Positions 1 through 7,734 of a stretch of 64,000 nucleotides of DNA are shown here, in pieces (positions within the stretch are counted from its first letter, which is position 1; every line of letters starts with the position of its first letter). The notes beneath the pieces were generated by a model. It did not search any database and had not been told where the DNA came from. It was given only the letters and a program-made list of their open reading frames with translations. The DNA is from Unio delphinus. Taxonomy: Eukaryota > Mollusca > Bivalvia > Unionida > Unionidae. Both the position numbers and the translations under genes were made by a program. The DNA is taken from assembly GCA_029339505.1 (NCBI GenBank), contig JAQISU010000233.1:3582001-3646000 (forward strand), given 5' to 3'.

Positions 1-1270
1 TTCATCAATAGGTTCGGAGGTAAATAAATTTGAATAAAACTTTTCAAAGCATTTTAAAATATCAGCACTAGAATTATAGGTCACGTTATTATATTCAATT
101 TCAGTAATGGTTTTCTGGGAACCCTTTTTATTTTCTAATTGAAAAAAGAATTGGCTCGGTTTTTCATTGTTGTCTAAAATTTTTGCTTTACTTCTAATTA
201 CTGATCCTATATATTTTTCATTTTGCAATTCTTTGATGGCCATCCGGAGTTCTTGTAGTTGTAAGAAAAGTTCTTATTTATTAGTTGAATCATAATTTTG
301 TCTTAGATATTGGTATTTTCTTTTCAAAGATTTAATTTCAAGGTTTTTCATTTTTGAGAGTTCTTTCGAATATCGGACAATCTCTTCTTTAAATTTGAGT
401 TTTAGCTCATCCCAATATTCTAACGTGAGGTTATGATGTTTTAGTTCTCTCTGAATTAATTCCGTAATAAGCATTTTTAATGTGGTGTGGTTTAAAAGCG
501 AGTTGTTGCATTTCCAGTATCCAGTACCATAGGATATTAATGAGTTGGAAGTTATACTTAAAATTACTGCATCATGATCAGATTGAGTGAAGTTTACAAT
601 TGTCGAATTAAGGATGAAATCTGCTATGTTTTTAGAAACATATATTCGGTCTAGCCTGCTTGCTAAAAGTGGTAATGAGGGGTCTAGTGTGTTTCTATAC
701 CATGTGTACCTTTTTGCTGAGGGGTTCAATTTACGAAAAGTATCGATTAATTTAAAATTGGATATAAGAGATCTTAATGCTTGGATGGACTTATCGCTGT
801 AATTAGTGAGATTATGTTGACCAGTTAAAAATGTGAATAACGAATTAAAAAATTCGCTTTTTTCCGAATCGGGAATAGGGCCATATATATTTAAGGCACG
901 GTATGGTATATTATTGCACTGGAAGTCAGCGCAGATTATTCTACCATCATGATCAGTTTCATATTTAAGGAAAGTTATATTAGGATTAAAATTAATAATA
1001 GCGACACCAGATGAACGACTCGAGCCAAAACTCCATATTGCATCACAACATTTTAATTTATTCTGAATTTTTGAAGTAAGGGTTCTATTTTCTACATGAG
1101 TTTCTTGTAAAAAAAACAACAAGGTCAATATGATAAGAAGATACCAAGTTTCTAATCTCGTATAGTTTTTGATCTGTGTTAGCTCGAAGGCCATTTATAT
1201 TTAATGTAAGGATATTAATTTTACTCATTTGTTTGTTATTGGAGTGGCATGTCCAGAATAAGTTAAACAT
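1..1270 (-). pseudogene. LINE A ORF2, endonuclease and linker portion, broken
   Basis: The N-terminus (from 1270) has a short start region typical of APE endonucleases with the run NINGLR. It then shifts frame in a T-rich stretch near 1110-1118, where the reading passes to QETHVE. The endonuclease continues through SRLDRIYV and the conserved SDHDAV near 570-580. A lysine-rich linker follows, and a nonsense codon at 271-273 interrupts it. Reading continues through the linker (KPSQFFFQ) toward the window start. On this evidence it cannot make a full ORF2 protein. In life the protein would nick target DNA and reverse-transcribe the element RNA. Unit 2 has one further nonsense codon near 33003. 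Confidence 0.85.
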
Positions 1271-1670
1271 CGTTCATACATCTAAGACATAACTGCTGCG
1301 CATTTTGGTGTACGAGGCAAGTCAGTCTGAGCTGAGATGAGTAGAGTTCAATGTATATGTAGATAATAACAAAGTAGGGGAGGGTGTATAGTTAAGGGTT
1401 AAAAATAATTGATGAAAAGAAATAAAATTCTACATATGTTATATATGTTATGAAAAGAATAAAATTGATATTTTAAAGATAATGACATATTATAATGAAT
1501 TGAAATAAATGAACCTAATAGGAATGAAAAATAACTTATCTCCTTTAATCCGTTTGGCGTATTCATTGTCTGTTTTCCTGTCCTTATATATATCCGTTCC
1601 ATTGTATATCCTTCATTGTCCGTGGTCGTTCTAGATTGTTTAGCATATATTTCACAACTTGATGTTAACT

Positions 1671-2630
1671 TTACACTTCCATATTTGAATCTTCTTCTGC
1701 TCTAAATTTCTTTGTTCTCTTGGAGGATACATCTTGCCATGTTCCTGTTTCTATGTCAAACAATTCCCTCTTATCTGATGCTCTGGAGGGACTAGGATTC
1801 TCTTCTGTTTGATCTACTTCTTCAGTAATTTTTTCTTCTGCTATTGCTTCAACGTTTGCTGGTGACACGGCTTTGGTTTTGGTGGGTACCTCCTCCTGTG
1901 CCACTTGTAAGGTTTCTGATGGGGTGGAAGTACTGGGGTGATCGGTTGTGCTGTTCCACGCTGACGAACAAGCTTCTGGAGTTGAAGAATTCTTAGCTTT
2001 TGTCTGTCTTGAAGTTTGTGGTGCAGGTGATTGAGGGGTTATCCGTTGGTTGCTTGCAACTGAAGCATAACTTATCCCCTTGTCTGGACAATCTTTCCTT
2101 AAGTGTCCGGATTGACGGCATCTTAGACAGATTGGGGGTCTCCCTTTCATCGTTATCAGCATACCGAACATTCCTAGGGATACAATATGAGGGATGTTTC
2201 TTCTATCGAATTCCGTCGTTCTGAGCTTGACAATTCTGGTTCCATTTTCCATCATCGTGTTTTGACTTATGATTGTTTTGTCTCTGGTTATCTCCAGGAC
2301 TTCACCATACTCTTTTAATACGTCCTTAATGATAAGGTCATCTACGAACAATGGTAGCCAGTGTACTCGAAGATCAATTATTAGCCTTGCTATATAGCTT
2401 ATACCGTCTCCGGCAACATCTTTCGCTTTCTCTTGGGATTTTAACACTGCGTGCCATGGGGCATTCTCCCCTTCTCTGTATAGTCCTTCCATGTCTGAGG
2501 TATCTACACCGGCAGTCGTAAGTTTCCTGAGTGCTTCCTCACGAGACATTCTTCCATCTACTCTGATGGTCCTTAGGTAGATGTCAGACTTGACATATCT
2601 GGACAAATTAACTTCTACGTGACGGTACAT
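1671..2630 (-). CDS. LINE A ORF1 protein with CCHC zinc knuckle (319 aa)
   Basis: This is an intact 319-residue frame. A zinc knuckle of form C-x2-C-x4-H-x4-C lies at residues 168-181 (Cys168, Cys171, His176, Cys181). It is preceded by about 160 residues resembling the RNA-binding N-terminal part of Tx1/L1-like ORF1 proteins. The C-terminal ~130 residues are low in complexity, rich in Ser, Thr, Pro and Glu, and probably disordered. ORF1 proteins of this group bind element RNA as a nucleic-acid chaperone. It lies directly upstream of ORF2 on the same strand. The gene is the only undamaged long frame of the LINE A/B family here. Unit 2 carries one amino-acid change (Trp to Gly near residue 223). 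A domesticated CCHC-domain gene is a less likely alternative, given the ORF2 downstream. Confidence 0.8.
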   Translation of the reverse strand: MYRHVEVNLSRYVKSDIYLRTIRVDGRMSREEALRKLTTAGVDTSDMEGLYREGENAPWHAVLKSQEKAKDVAGDGISYIARLIIDLRVHWLPLFVDDLIIKDVLKEYGEVLEITRDKTIISQNTMMENGTRIVKLRTTEFDRRNIPHIVSLGMFGMLITMKGRPPICLRCRQSGHLRKDCPDKGISYASVASNQRITPQSPAPQTSRQTKAKNSSTPEACSSAWNSTTDHPSTSTPSETLQVAQEEVPTKTKAVSPANVEAIAEEKITEEVDQTEENPSPSRASDKRELFDIETGTWQDVSSKRTKKFRAEEDSNMEV

Positions 2631-2686
2631 CTTGAAACAGAACTCTAAATTTAAAATAACTATTGTGATTTTTTTCTCTCTCTTTT

Positions 2687-2709
2687 GGGGAAACCTCCTA
2701 GATGATCAT
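2687..2709 (-). other. U1 snRNA-like fragment at the LINE A 5' end
   Basis: Read on the minus strand, this stretch matches U1 nucleotides ~28-48 as seen at 6907-6951 and 7530 in 17 of 21 positions, including the GATCATC and AGG blocks and the GGTT..CCC end. It sits immediately 5' of the LINE A leader, where a U1-targeting element should have its upstream flank. Upstream U1 bases 1-27 are missing. The match is short, so it is supportive rather than conclusive. Confidence 0.45.
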
Positions 2710-2712
2710 TAT

Positions 2713-2970
2713 ACTATAAATAGTATAATGGTGTGCTTATTGGTCCTTATAGCATAGCATGGTCAGTAGTTTCAGAGAATAACATATTATTCAAGCGTTA
2801 AAGTCAATTCTGATAAAACCGATGAAAACAAAACAAAAAATTTTATTCACAAATTGTACTATTTTGTTCTTTAAAGAGTTTTCTTGCTTATGAAATAAAT
2901 AGAGAAACAAACTTTGTACATGTATGAAAGACAGACATACTCATTCTTGTCGAACTTTTCTGATTATATA
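2713..2970 (+). repeat. Inverted repeat, arm 1 (~258 bp)
   Basis: This stretch reads as the reverse complement of 16968-17220, with high but not perfect identity. Shared blocks include the outer ACTATAAATAGTATAAT, the middle TTCTTTAAAGAGTTTTCTTG and the inner CTTTTCTGA.TATATA. Arm 1 is cut on its inner side by LINE E. No coding content was recognised. Confidence 0.85.
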
Positions 2971-2978
2971 ACGGCAGT

Positions 2979-4473
2979 TGTACTATAACAAATCATAAAA
3001 GATGTAATTTAGACCTTAACCTAATTAAAAGTATTCAAGGTACACATTGGGGTGCCTGTCAAAAAACAATAATTACTCTCTATAGATCACTTATTCAATC
3101 TAAGATTGAGTATGGGTGTCAGATTTATGCTACGGCATCATCTACACTACTAAATAAAATTATACAAGTACAGAGAAAAGCTCTTCTTAAAGCAACTGGA
3201 GCATTACCGTCTACATCCACAGAGGAGTTACAGGTCTTGGCAGGTGAACTTCCACTTTATTTGAGAAGACAAGAGGTCATGTTAAGATATGTTGCTCGTT
3301 TGTCAGCTCATAAGGAAACACACCCCACATTGCAGATTATTAAAAAATGCAATAAACCCCTAATAAAACGAGGTAAATATTCTAATTCATGTGGTAAGCA
3401 AATAAATACTATAAAAACTAAACTCCCTGTGGATATATTTCAAGTATAAAAAATTACACCTCCAATTATAATTCCATGGAGACTTAATCATATATATGTA
3501 GATCTCTCCCTGCTAAATCAAGGTAATAAAATACAGAACCCACATTTTCTGAAAATGATTATAAATGAAAAGTTAAATAATAAATATAAAAATCATTTAA
3601 AAATTTATACTGATGGTTCTAAAACAACTGATCCTACAAGAACAGCAGCAGCATGGGTCATACCTAATTTACAAATAAATGAAGGTAAACGCTTACCAGA
3701 TTATTTTTCTATATATAGTGTTGAATTCTGGGCTATACTACAAGCCCTTATGTGGATTCAACAAAATAAACCATCAAAAGCTTTAATTGTAAGTGACTCA
3801 CTTAGTGTTCTCAAAACTATTAATAATAAATAATAACTCCAATAGTAGGAAAAACTTTCTGTATCAATTACAATATCAAATAACTAAACTTAAAACGCAA
3901 AACATTATAGTAGACTTTCTATGGGTACCTTCACACATAGGTGTAAAGGGAAATGAATTAGCTGATCAGTTAGCTAATAATAAACTAAATGAATTAAATT
4001 ATGACCCATTGCAGTATAGTCATACTGAAATGTATAGGTTAATATATAACATGATAAATACCATCTGGCAAAATACCTGGAGCTCATCCAATAAAGGGAG
4101 AATACTGCATAATATCATCAAAACTGTTAAAAGAACAGCATTAATATTAGGTAATACGAGGAGGGAACAAATTAAAATGAATAGGATAATGATAGGAAAA
4201 ACAAAGCTGGCTAACAGATTTGGTAAATACATAGGAACATTCCCACATAATATTAACTGCTTTAAATGTAAACAACCAGAAGATTTAGACCATATATTCA
4301 ATAAATGCACAAAGAATATTATTTACAGAAATAAACTTAAAAATAAATTAAAATTAGGGAAATCAATAAATGTATATCCAAAAATGCTTAATTTAACTCA
4401 ACCTAATATACAATTAACTGCAAAAAACATAATTGATTTTCTTATAAACTCCAACTTAATTGACAAAATATAA
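2979..4473 (+). pseudogene. LINE E RT C-terminal region, RNase H and zinc motif, broken
   Basis: The frame opens with a post-RT helical region (GTHWGAC, SKIEYGCQ, QRKALLKATGA). A nonsense codon at 3447-3449 interrupts it in the same frame. RNase H motifs follow: YTDGSK (3610s), SVEFWAI (3720s), SDSLSVLK (3795s) and, after a frameshift near 3815-3840, the WVPSHIGVKGNELAD block (3920s). These match the D-E-D-H/D pattern of the fold. The C-terminus holds C-x2-C-x7-H-x4-C (CFKC...H...C) near 4259-4310. The enzyme would remove template RNA during cDNA synthesis; with a nonsense codon and a frameshift this copy is dead. Confidence 0.85.
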
Positions 4474-4580
4474 CATTATCATGCAATAATTAGGATAGGA
4501 ATCAATTATTATTAACATCATAAATATAAAATAAGTTTATTAATAATAAATAATTAATTAATAGATAAGGTTCAAAACTA

Positions 4581-4705
4581 GCCTGTGACTCTGCTGAAGT
4601 GGTGATATGATCGGGTGTAGATACTGAGTTCTTAAAGAACTTATACGGGCCTTGCGAGTTTACACTCACTCATAATCATCATTATAGCAGAGATCATCGC
4701 TGTAT

Positions 4706-4789
<84 letters not shown>

Positions 4790-5230
4790 AAATTAAATTA
4801 ATTTACTAGGATTTTATTATTATTAATATTAAAAATAATTCTATTAATAATAACTAATTACTTAACAATAGTTAAAATTAGCCTGTGACTCTGTTGGAGT
4901 GGTGATGTGAGTGGGTGTAGATACTGAGTTCATAAAGAACTTATACGCGTCTTGCGAGTTTACACTCACTCATAATCATGGTTCTAGCAGAGATCACCGC
5001 TATATAGAATATATTGACATACAAAATTAAATTAATCGGCTAGGATTCTATTACTATTATTTTAAATAAATCTATTAATAATAACTAATTACTTAAAAAA
5101 TTAGTTTAAAATTAGCCTGTGACTCTGTTGGAGCTGTAATCTGGGTGGGTGTTGATAAATGAGTATCATACGCGACTTGCGAGTCTACACTTACTCATGA
5201 TTATGGTCTTGACAGAGATTACCGCTATAT
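4581..5230 (+). repeat. Three hairpin-forming repeats in the LINE E 3' UTR
   Basis: Copies at 4581-4706, 4881-5006 and 5115-5230 each start with GCCTGTGACTCTG and end near AGAGAT.A.CGCT.TATA. Within each, the left CTCTG...GAGTGGGTGTA can pair with the right TACACTCACTC...CAGAG, giving a stem of roughly 30 positions with mismatches and a loop of about 60 bases. Spacers between copies are AT-rich and end in TAATAATAACTAATTA-like strings. Confidence 0.8.
4709..4787. repeat. (TA)n microsatellite
   Basis: Uninterrupted AT dinucleotides lie between hairpin repeats 1 and 2 of LINE E. The tract is 16 bp longer than in unit 2. Confidence 0.97.
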
Positions 5231-5240
5231 AGGTTTAATA

Positions 5241-5496
5241 TATAATTAATAAGTGTAGTCTGAGAAAAACCTCCATATAAGCACCACCCTCTTTTCTGTC
5301 AGAATAAAAGCTAATGGCACTTAACATCCAAAATTATTTGATAAACCTTGAACTGGACTTCAATGGAAGTGGAAATTGCATGGACAATATTCGAGGGATA
5401 ACAAATGGAACAGTTGATGCTATCACTGACAACAGAGGAAACGTGGAGAACCAGACTACAGAACAGCCCTTCTCAGGGTTATTTTCTTAGGGCTAA
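5241..5496. other. Spacer, no feature recognised
   Basis: Short frames on both strands are broken and show no motif. It may be the tail of LINE E's 3' region or unrelated DNA. Confidence 0.5.
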
Positions 5497-5645
5497 TTAA
5501 TGTTAATGTTGATGTTAATGTTAATGTTGATATTGGTGTTAATGTTAATGTTGATGTTAATGTTGATGTTTGTATTAATATTAATGTTAATGATGTTAGT
5601 GTTGATGTTGATGTTGATACTAATACTAATGTTAATTGTTAATTG
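5497..5645 (+). repeat. GTTAAT/GTTGAT hexamer minisatellite
   Basis: Runs of TTAATG and TTGATG hexamers with occasional variants cover this stretch. The length is the same in unit 2. Confidence 0.9.
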
Positions 5646-5719
5646 TTATTGTGTTGTACTGTTGTAATTGTCTTGTATTGTTACTATTTCCTACCCTTTG
5701 TGACTCTTGGGAATAGGGG

Positions 5720-6105
5720 AAGGCTAGTGAAACAGTTTGGACACAGGCTCTTTTCTATATAGAAATCGCCTGGATTGGTGTACGCACATGTATACAGCCT
5801 GGTATACCTCTGTGCCTACGCATAAGTATACAATCAGGTATACCTCTGTGCCAAAACCAATCAGTCTCTCTGGGAAGCTGGTGTTGACCCTTTTCCCTCT
5901 TCTATTTCTAAAATCTATGTCCTTGTATATGTTTAATGTTTTTTCTATAGATAGAGAATTCTCAAACTCGATTGGTAACAGAGAATTCCATTTGAACAAC
6001 CAAACATCAATCTCGAATATGGCATTTTCGGCTCACACCCAACCAAATCTACAACTTAAAACAACCTACCGAGAACAAACTTTCATAGTCACTCTGACAC
6101 ACTAG
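5720..6105 (-). pseudogene. Possible LINE C-terminal remnant (tentative)
   Basis: The minus frame contains WNSLLPIEFENSLSIEKTL, which resembles the WNSLP...SL..FK tail that closes many non-LTR and related polyproteins. Upstream residues in the same frame are interrupted by stops. A direct repeat of about 36 bp around 5790-5850 gives the paired GTEVY..VY.CV units. No other domain is present. It could be chance; I assign no function. Confidence 0.25.
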
Positions 6106-6110
6106 TGTAG

Positions 6111-6840
6111 GTATTTTGTTTTTTCCTAGGGTGAATTTCCCTCTTCGAGAAGGGATTTTTGCCGGTAGGATGGTGGAGATTGTATAGTACACTATGTACT
6201 TACTTAGGGGCATAGTGATAAGTGATAGGAAATTCGTAACTTATATAGCTTGACTCAATTACACAGGTGACTTACACATAATTGGTATAGGGCATCCATT
6301 AGAAAAACTGGATTATAATTGAAAGAAATAAAAAAGGGATTGCAACCTCATAGACACATGTGCATACACACATTATGACCCTATTAGGATCTATAAGGTA
6401 GTCTTAATCCAGGACTATCAGACCCCCGCAACACAATGTTGCAATAGTAATGAAATACAATAAATAACATTAAAACGACACACAACACAACATAATATAG
6501 CACTTCCACTTTTTATACATGTCTTATGGGGTTGCAAGTATAATAATAAGGGTGTGGTACTTTTTGGCTCCTCGTGTTTGTTTGTTTTTGGGTCCGGTTG
6601 TGCGTTCGGCTGCCTTTGCGTGCAAGACGATGATGAATTAATTTCCAGGACCTCTTCCTGACTGACTGTCGACGAAGTTGATGGGGGTAGGTGCGGATGG
6701 GACTTGCCTACCTACCCCAGGGCTTCCATTTATACCGATAGTTACTTTTTAGTAATTCGGTATAACGCCCAAATTGATAAGTGTACTAATGTACACGTGT
6801 ATAAAGGTAAATAAATGTTCAGCGATATGCTGGATATAAA
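6111..6840. other. Spacer upstream of the U1 5' fragment
   Basis: No gene was recognised. It contains a near-perfect palindrome at 6731-6764 (TATACCGA...TCGGTATA with GTTAC/GTAA inside). If the U1 fragment at 6907 once was a gene, the proximal part is its upstream flank. Confidence 0.5.
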
Positions 6841-6880
6841 AGTTGCCCATATGCCCCTAGTGGGCGGAGGCAACTATAAA
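6841..6880 (+). promoter_or_regulatory. Candidate U1 promoter: palindrome plus TATA-like box
   Basis: AGTTGCC at 6841-6847 pairs with GGCAACT at 6869-6875, with an inner GCCC/GGGC stem. TATAAA at 6875-6880 is 27-32 bases upstream of U1 position 1. The palindrome occupies the region where snRNA genes keep their proximal sequence element. Function is inferred from position only. Confidence 0.35.
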
Positions 6881-6906
6881 ACACCAATTAGTAGTAGTAA
6901 CAAATC

Positions 6907-6951
6907 ATACTTACCTGGTTAAGGAGATACCGTGATCATCCAGGCGGTTCT
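6907..6951 (+). pseudogene. RNU1: U1 snRNA gene, 5' part (nt 1-45)
   Basis: The stretch begins with ATACTTACCTGG, the invariant U1 5' end whose ACTTACCTG pairs with 5' splice sites. It continues through GGAGATACC and GTGATCA of stem-loop I, which binds U1-70K, up to GGTTCT at nt 40-45. After that U1 stops and the ~450-bp repeat begins; the rest of U1 is found 457 bp away in inverted orientation. It cannot yield a full U1 RNA. An alternative is a retroposon with a U1-derived head. Confidence 0.9.
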
Positions 6952-7407
6952 TCTTATTTTTCTTCTTCTTCTTGTCCTTCGGCTTCGGTCGAAAAAAATG
7001 CCCCGCTGTGTGCAAGTAGTAATTCAGAAGAGTATAATTAACACACAGATAAAAGACTATGCAGAAAAACAGTTTCAACTGTTAAACTTCAAGGTTAAGC
7101 ATGAAATTGTTCAACATTTTCAAACAAATATGGTTGATGTATATATACTGTTCATTTACTTCGACTGCACTTTTAAATAATGCAACCCTTCCTATCTATA
7201 TTATAATTCAATTAATATTTATGTTCCTGTTAATTTTACTGACATCATAAATTTGTTCTTGTTTTTAGTAAAATACAAAAACATATATTTAGAATTTAGT
7301 TGTGAATACATTATTGAACGGCATGATAGCTTCTGGGTGTCACGACAAAACAAATTCTACCTATAGCTAATTTTACGGATCAATTGTTTTTTTTAATTTG
7401 ATTTATA
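6946..7407 (+). repeat. ~450-bp repeat between inverted U1 halves, copy 1
   Basis: From GGTT and a CTT-rich start to the U1 3' end, this is closely similar to 14763-15209. It includes a conserved plus-strand frame at 6989-7180 that starts MPRCVQVV and has one residue change between the two copies. Read on the minus strand it is the sequence downstream of the U1 3' half. Function is unknown. Confidence 0.85.
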
Positions 7408-7530
7408 AGGGGTTAGCGCGAACGCAGACCCCACACTAAGAAATTACGTTCCCGAGTCACCCACATTTGGGGTGATCGCAAGGGTCAGCCCGACCGAAGT
7501 GCAATGGAAAGGCCTCACCTTGGGAGAACC
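7408..7530 (-). pseudogene. RNU1: U1 snRNA gene, 3' part (nt 40 to end), at LINE B 3' junction
   Basis: The minus strand reads GGTTCTCCCAAGG, then CCATTGCACT (stem-loop II), CTGACC and TGCGAT, CCCCAAATGTGGG (stem-loop III), an AATTT-containing Sm-site region, and the terminal CTGCGTTCGCGCT stem-loop IV ending CCCC. These are hallmark U1 blocks. Its first base lies directly after LINE B's poly(A). U1 nt 1-39 are missing on this strand. The Sm site (AATTTCTTAG) departs from the usual AATTTGTGG, so this copy was probably already degenerate or lineage-specific. Confidence 0.93.
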
Positions 7531-7676
7531 TTTTTTTTGTTTTTCATAACGTCTTTATTCAATATTTACATATTAAAATATACAAGTGATGTTGATTCTC
7601 CCATATGCACCCATACTAGATTCTCCGGTCGCCCATGCACGCATTTTCACAAACAGATACATATATACGGTACATA

Positions 7677-7679
7677 CAA

Positions 7680-7727
<48 letters not shown>
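7677..7727. repeat. (TACA)n(TA)n microsatellite inside LINE B
   Basis: This replaces the 3' UTR and C-terminal coding part present in LINE C between the 3' tail and the PLARAV block. It is about 49 bp longer in unit 2. Confidence 0.95.
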
Positions 7728-7728
<1 letters not shown>

Positions 7729-7734
7729 CTGCTC

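Larger units (their letters stand above)
1..2690 (-). mobile_element. LINE A, Tx1-like non-LTR retrotransposon (5' two-thirds in window)
   Basis: The minus strand reads: short 5' leader, ORF1 with a CCHC knuckle (2630-1671), a ~400-bp spacer, then ORF2 beginning with an APE-type endonuclease (from 1270). The two-ORF layout and the RT motifs seen in the sister copy B place it in the L1/Tx1 group; Tx1 is my best reading. The element runs off the window at position 1. In unit 2 the same element ends abruptly in the RT domain at about 32026. The 5' end abuts a U1-like stretch at 2687-2709. Confidence 0.85.
2971..5240 (+). mobile_element. LINE E, I/Nimb-like non-LTR retrotransposon, 5'-truncated
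   Basis: This plus-strand element begins within the C-terminal part of an RT region, continues through an RNase H domain and a terminal CCHC motif, and ends in an unusual 3' UTR with three hairpin repeats. RNase H after RT is found in the I, Nimb, Loa and R1-related clades; I/Nimb is the best guess. There is no poly(A) tail. The endonuclease and RT catalytic core are absent. Confidence 0.75.

Noticed and set aside
587..802. Plus-strand 71-codon frame repeated in all LINE A/B copies
   Set aside because: It is antisense to the endonuclease domain and its conservation follows from that.
2000..2224. Plus-strand 74-codon frame
   Set aside because: Antisense to LINE A ORF1, with no features of its own.
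4581..5230. Hairpin repeats as snRNA or tRNA genes
   Set aside because: They do not match U2, U4, U5, U6 or tRNA landmarks and lie where a LINE 3' UTR is expected.
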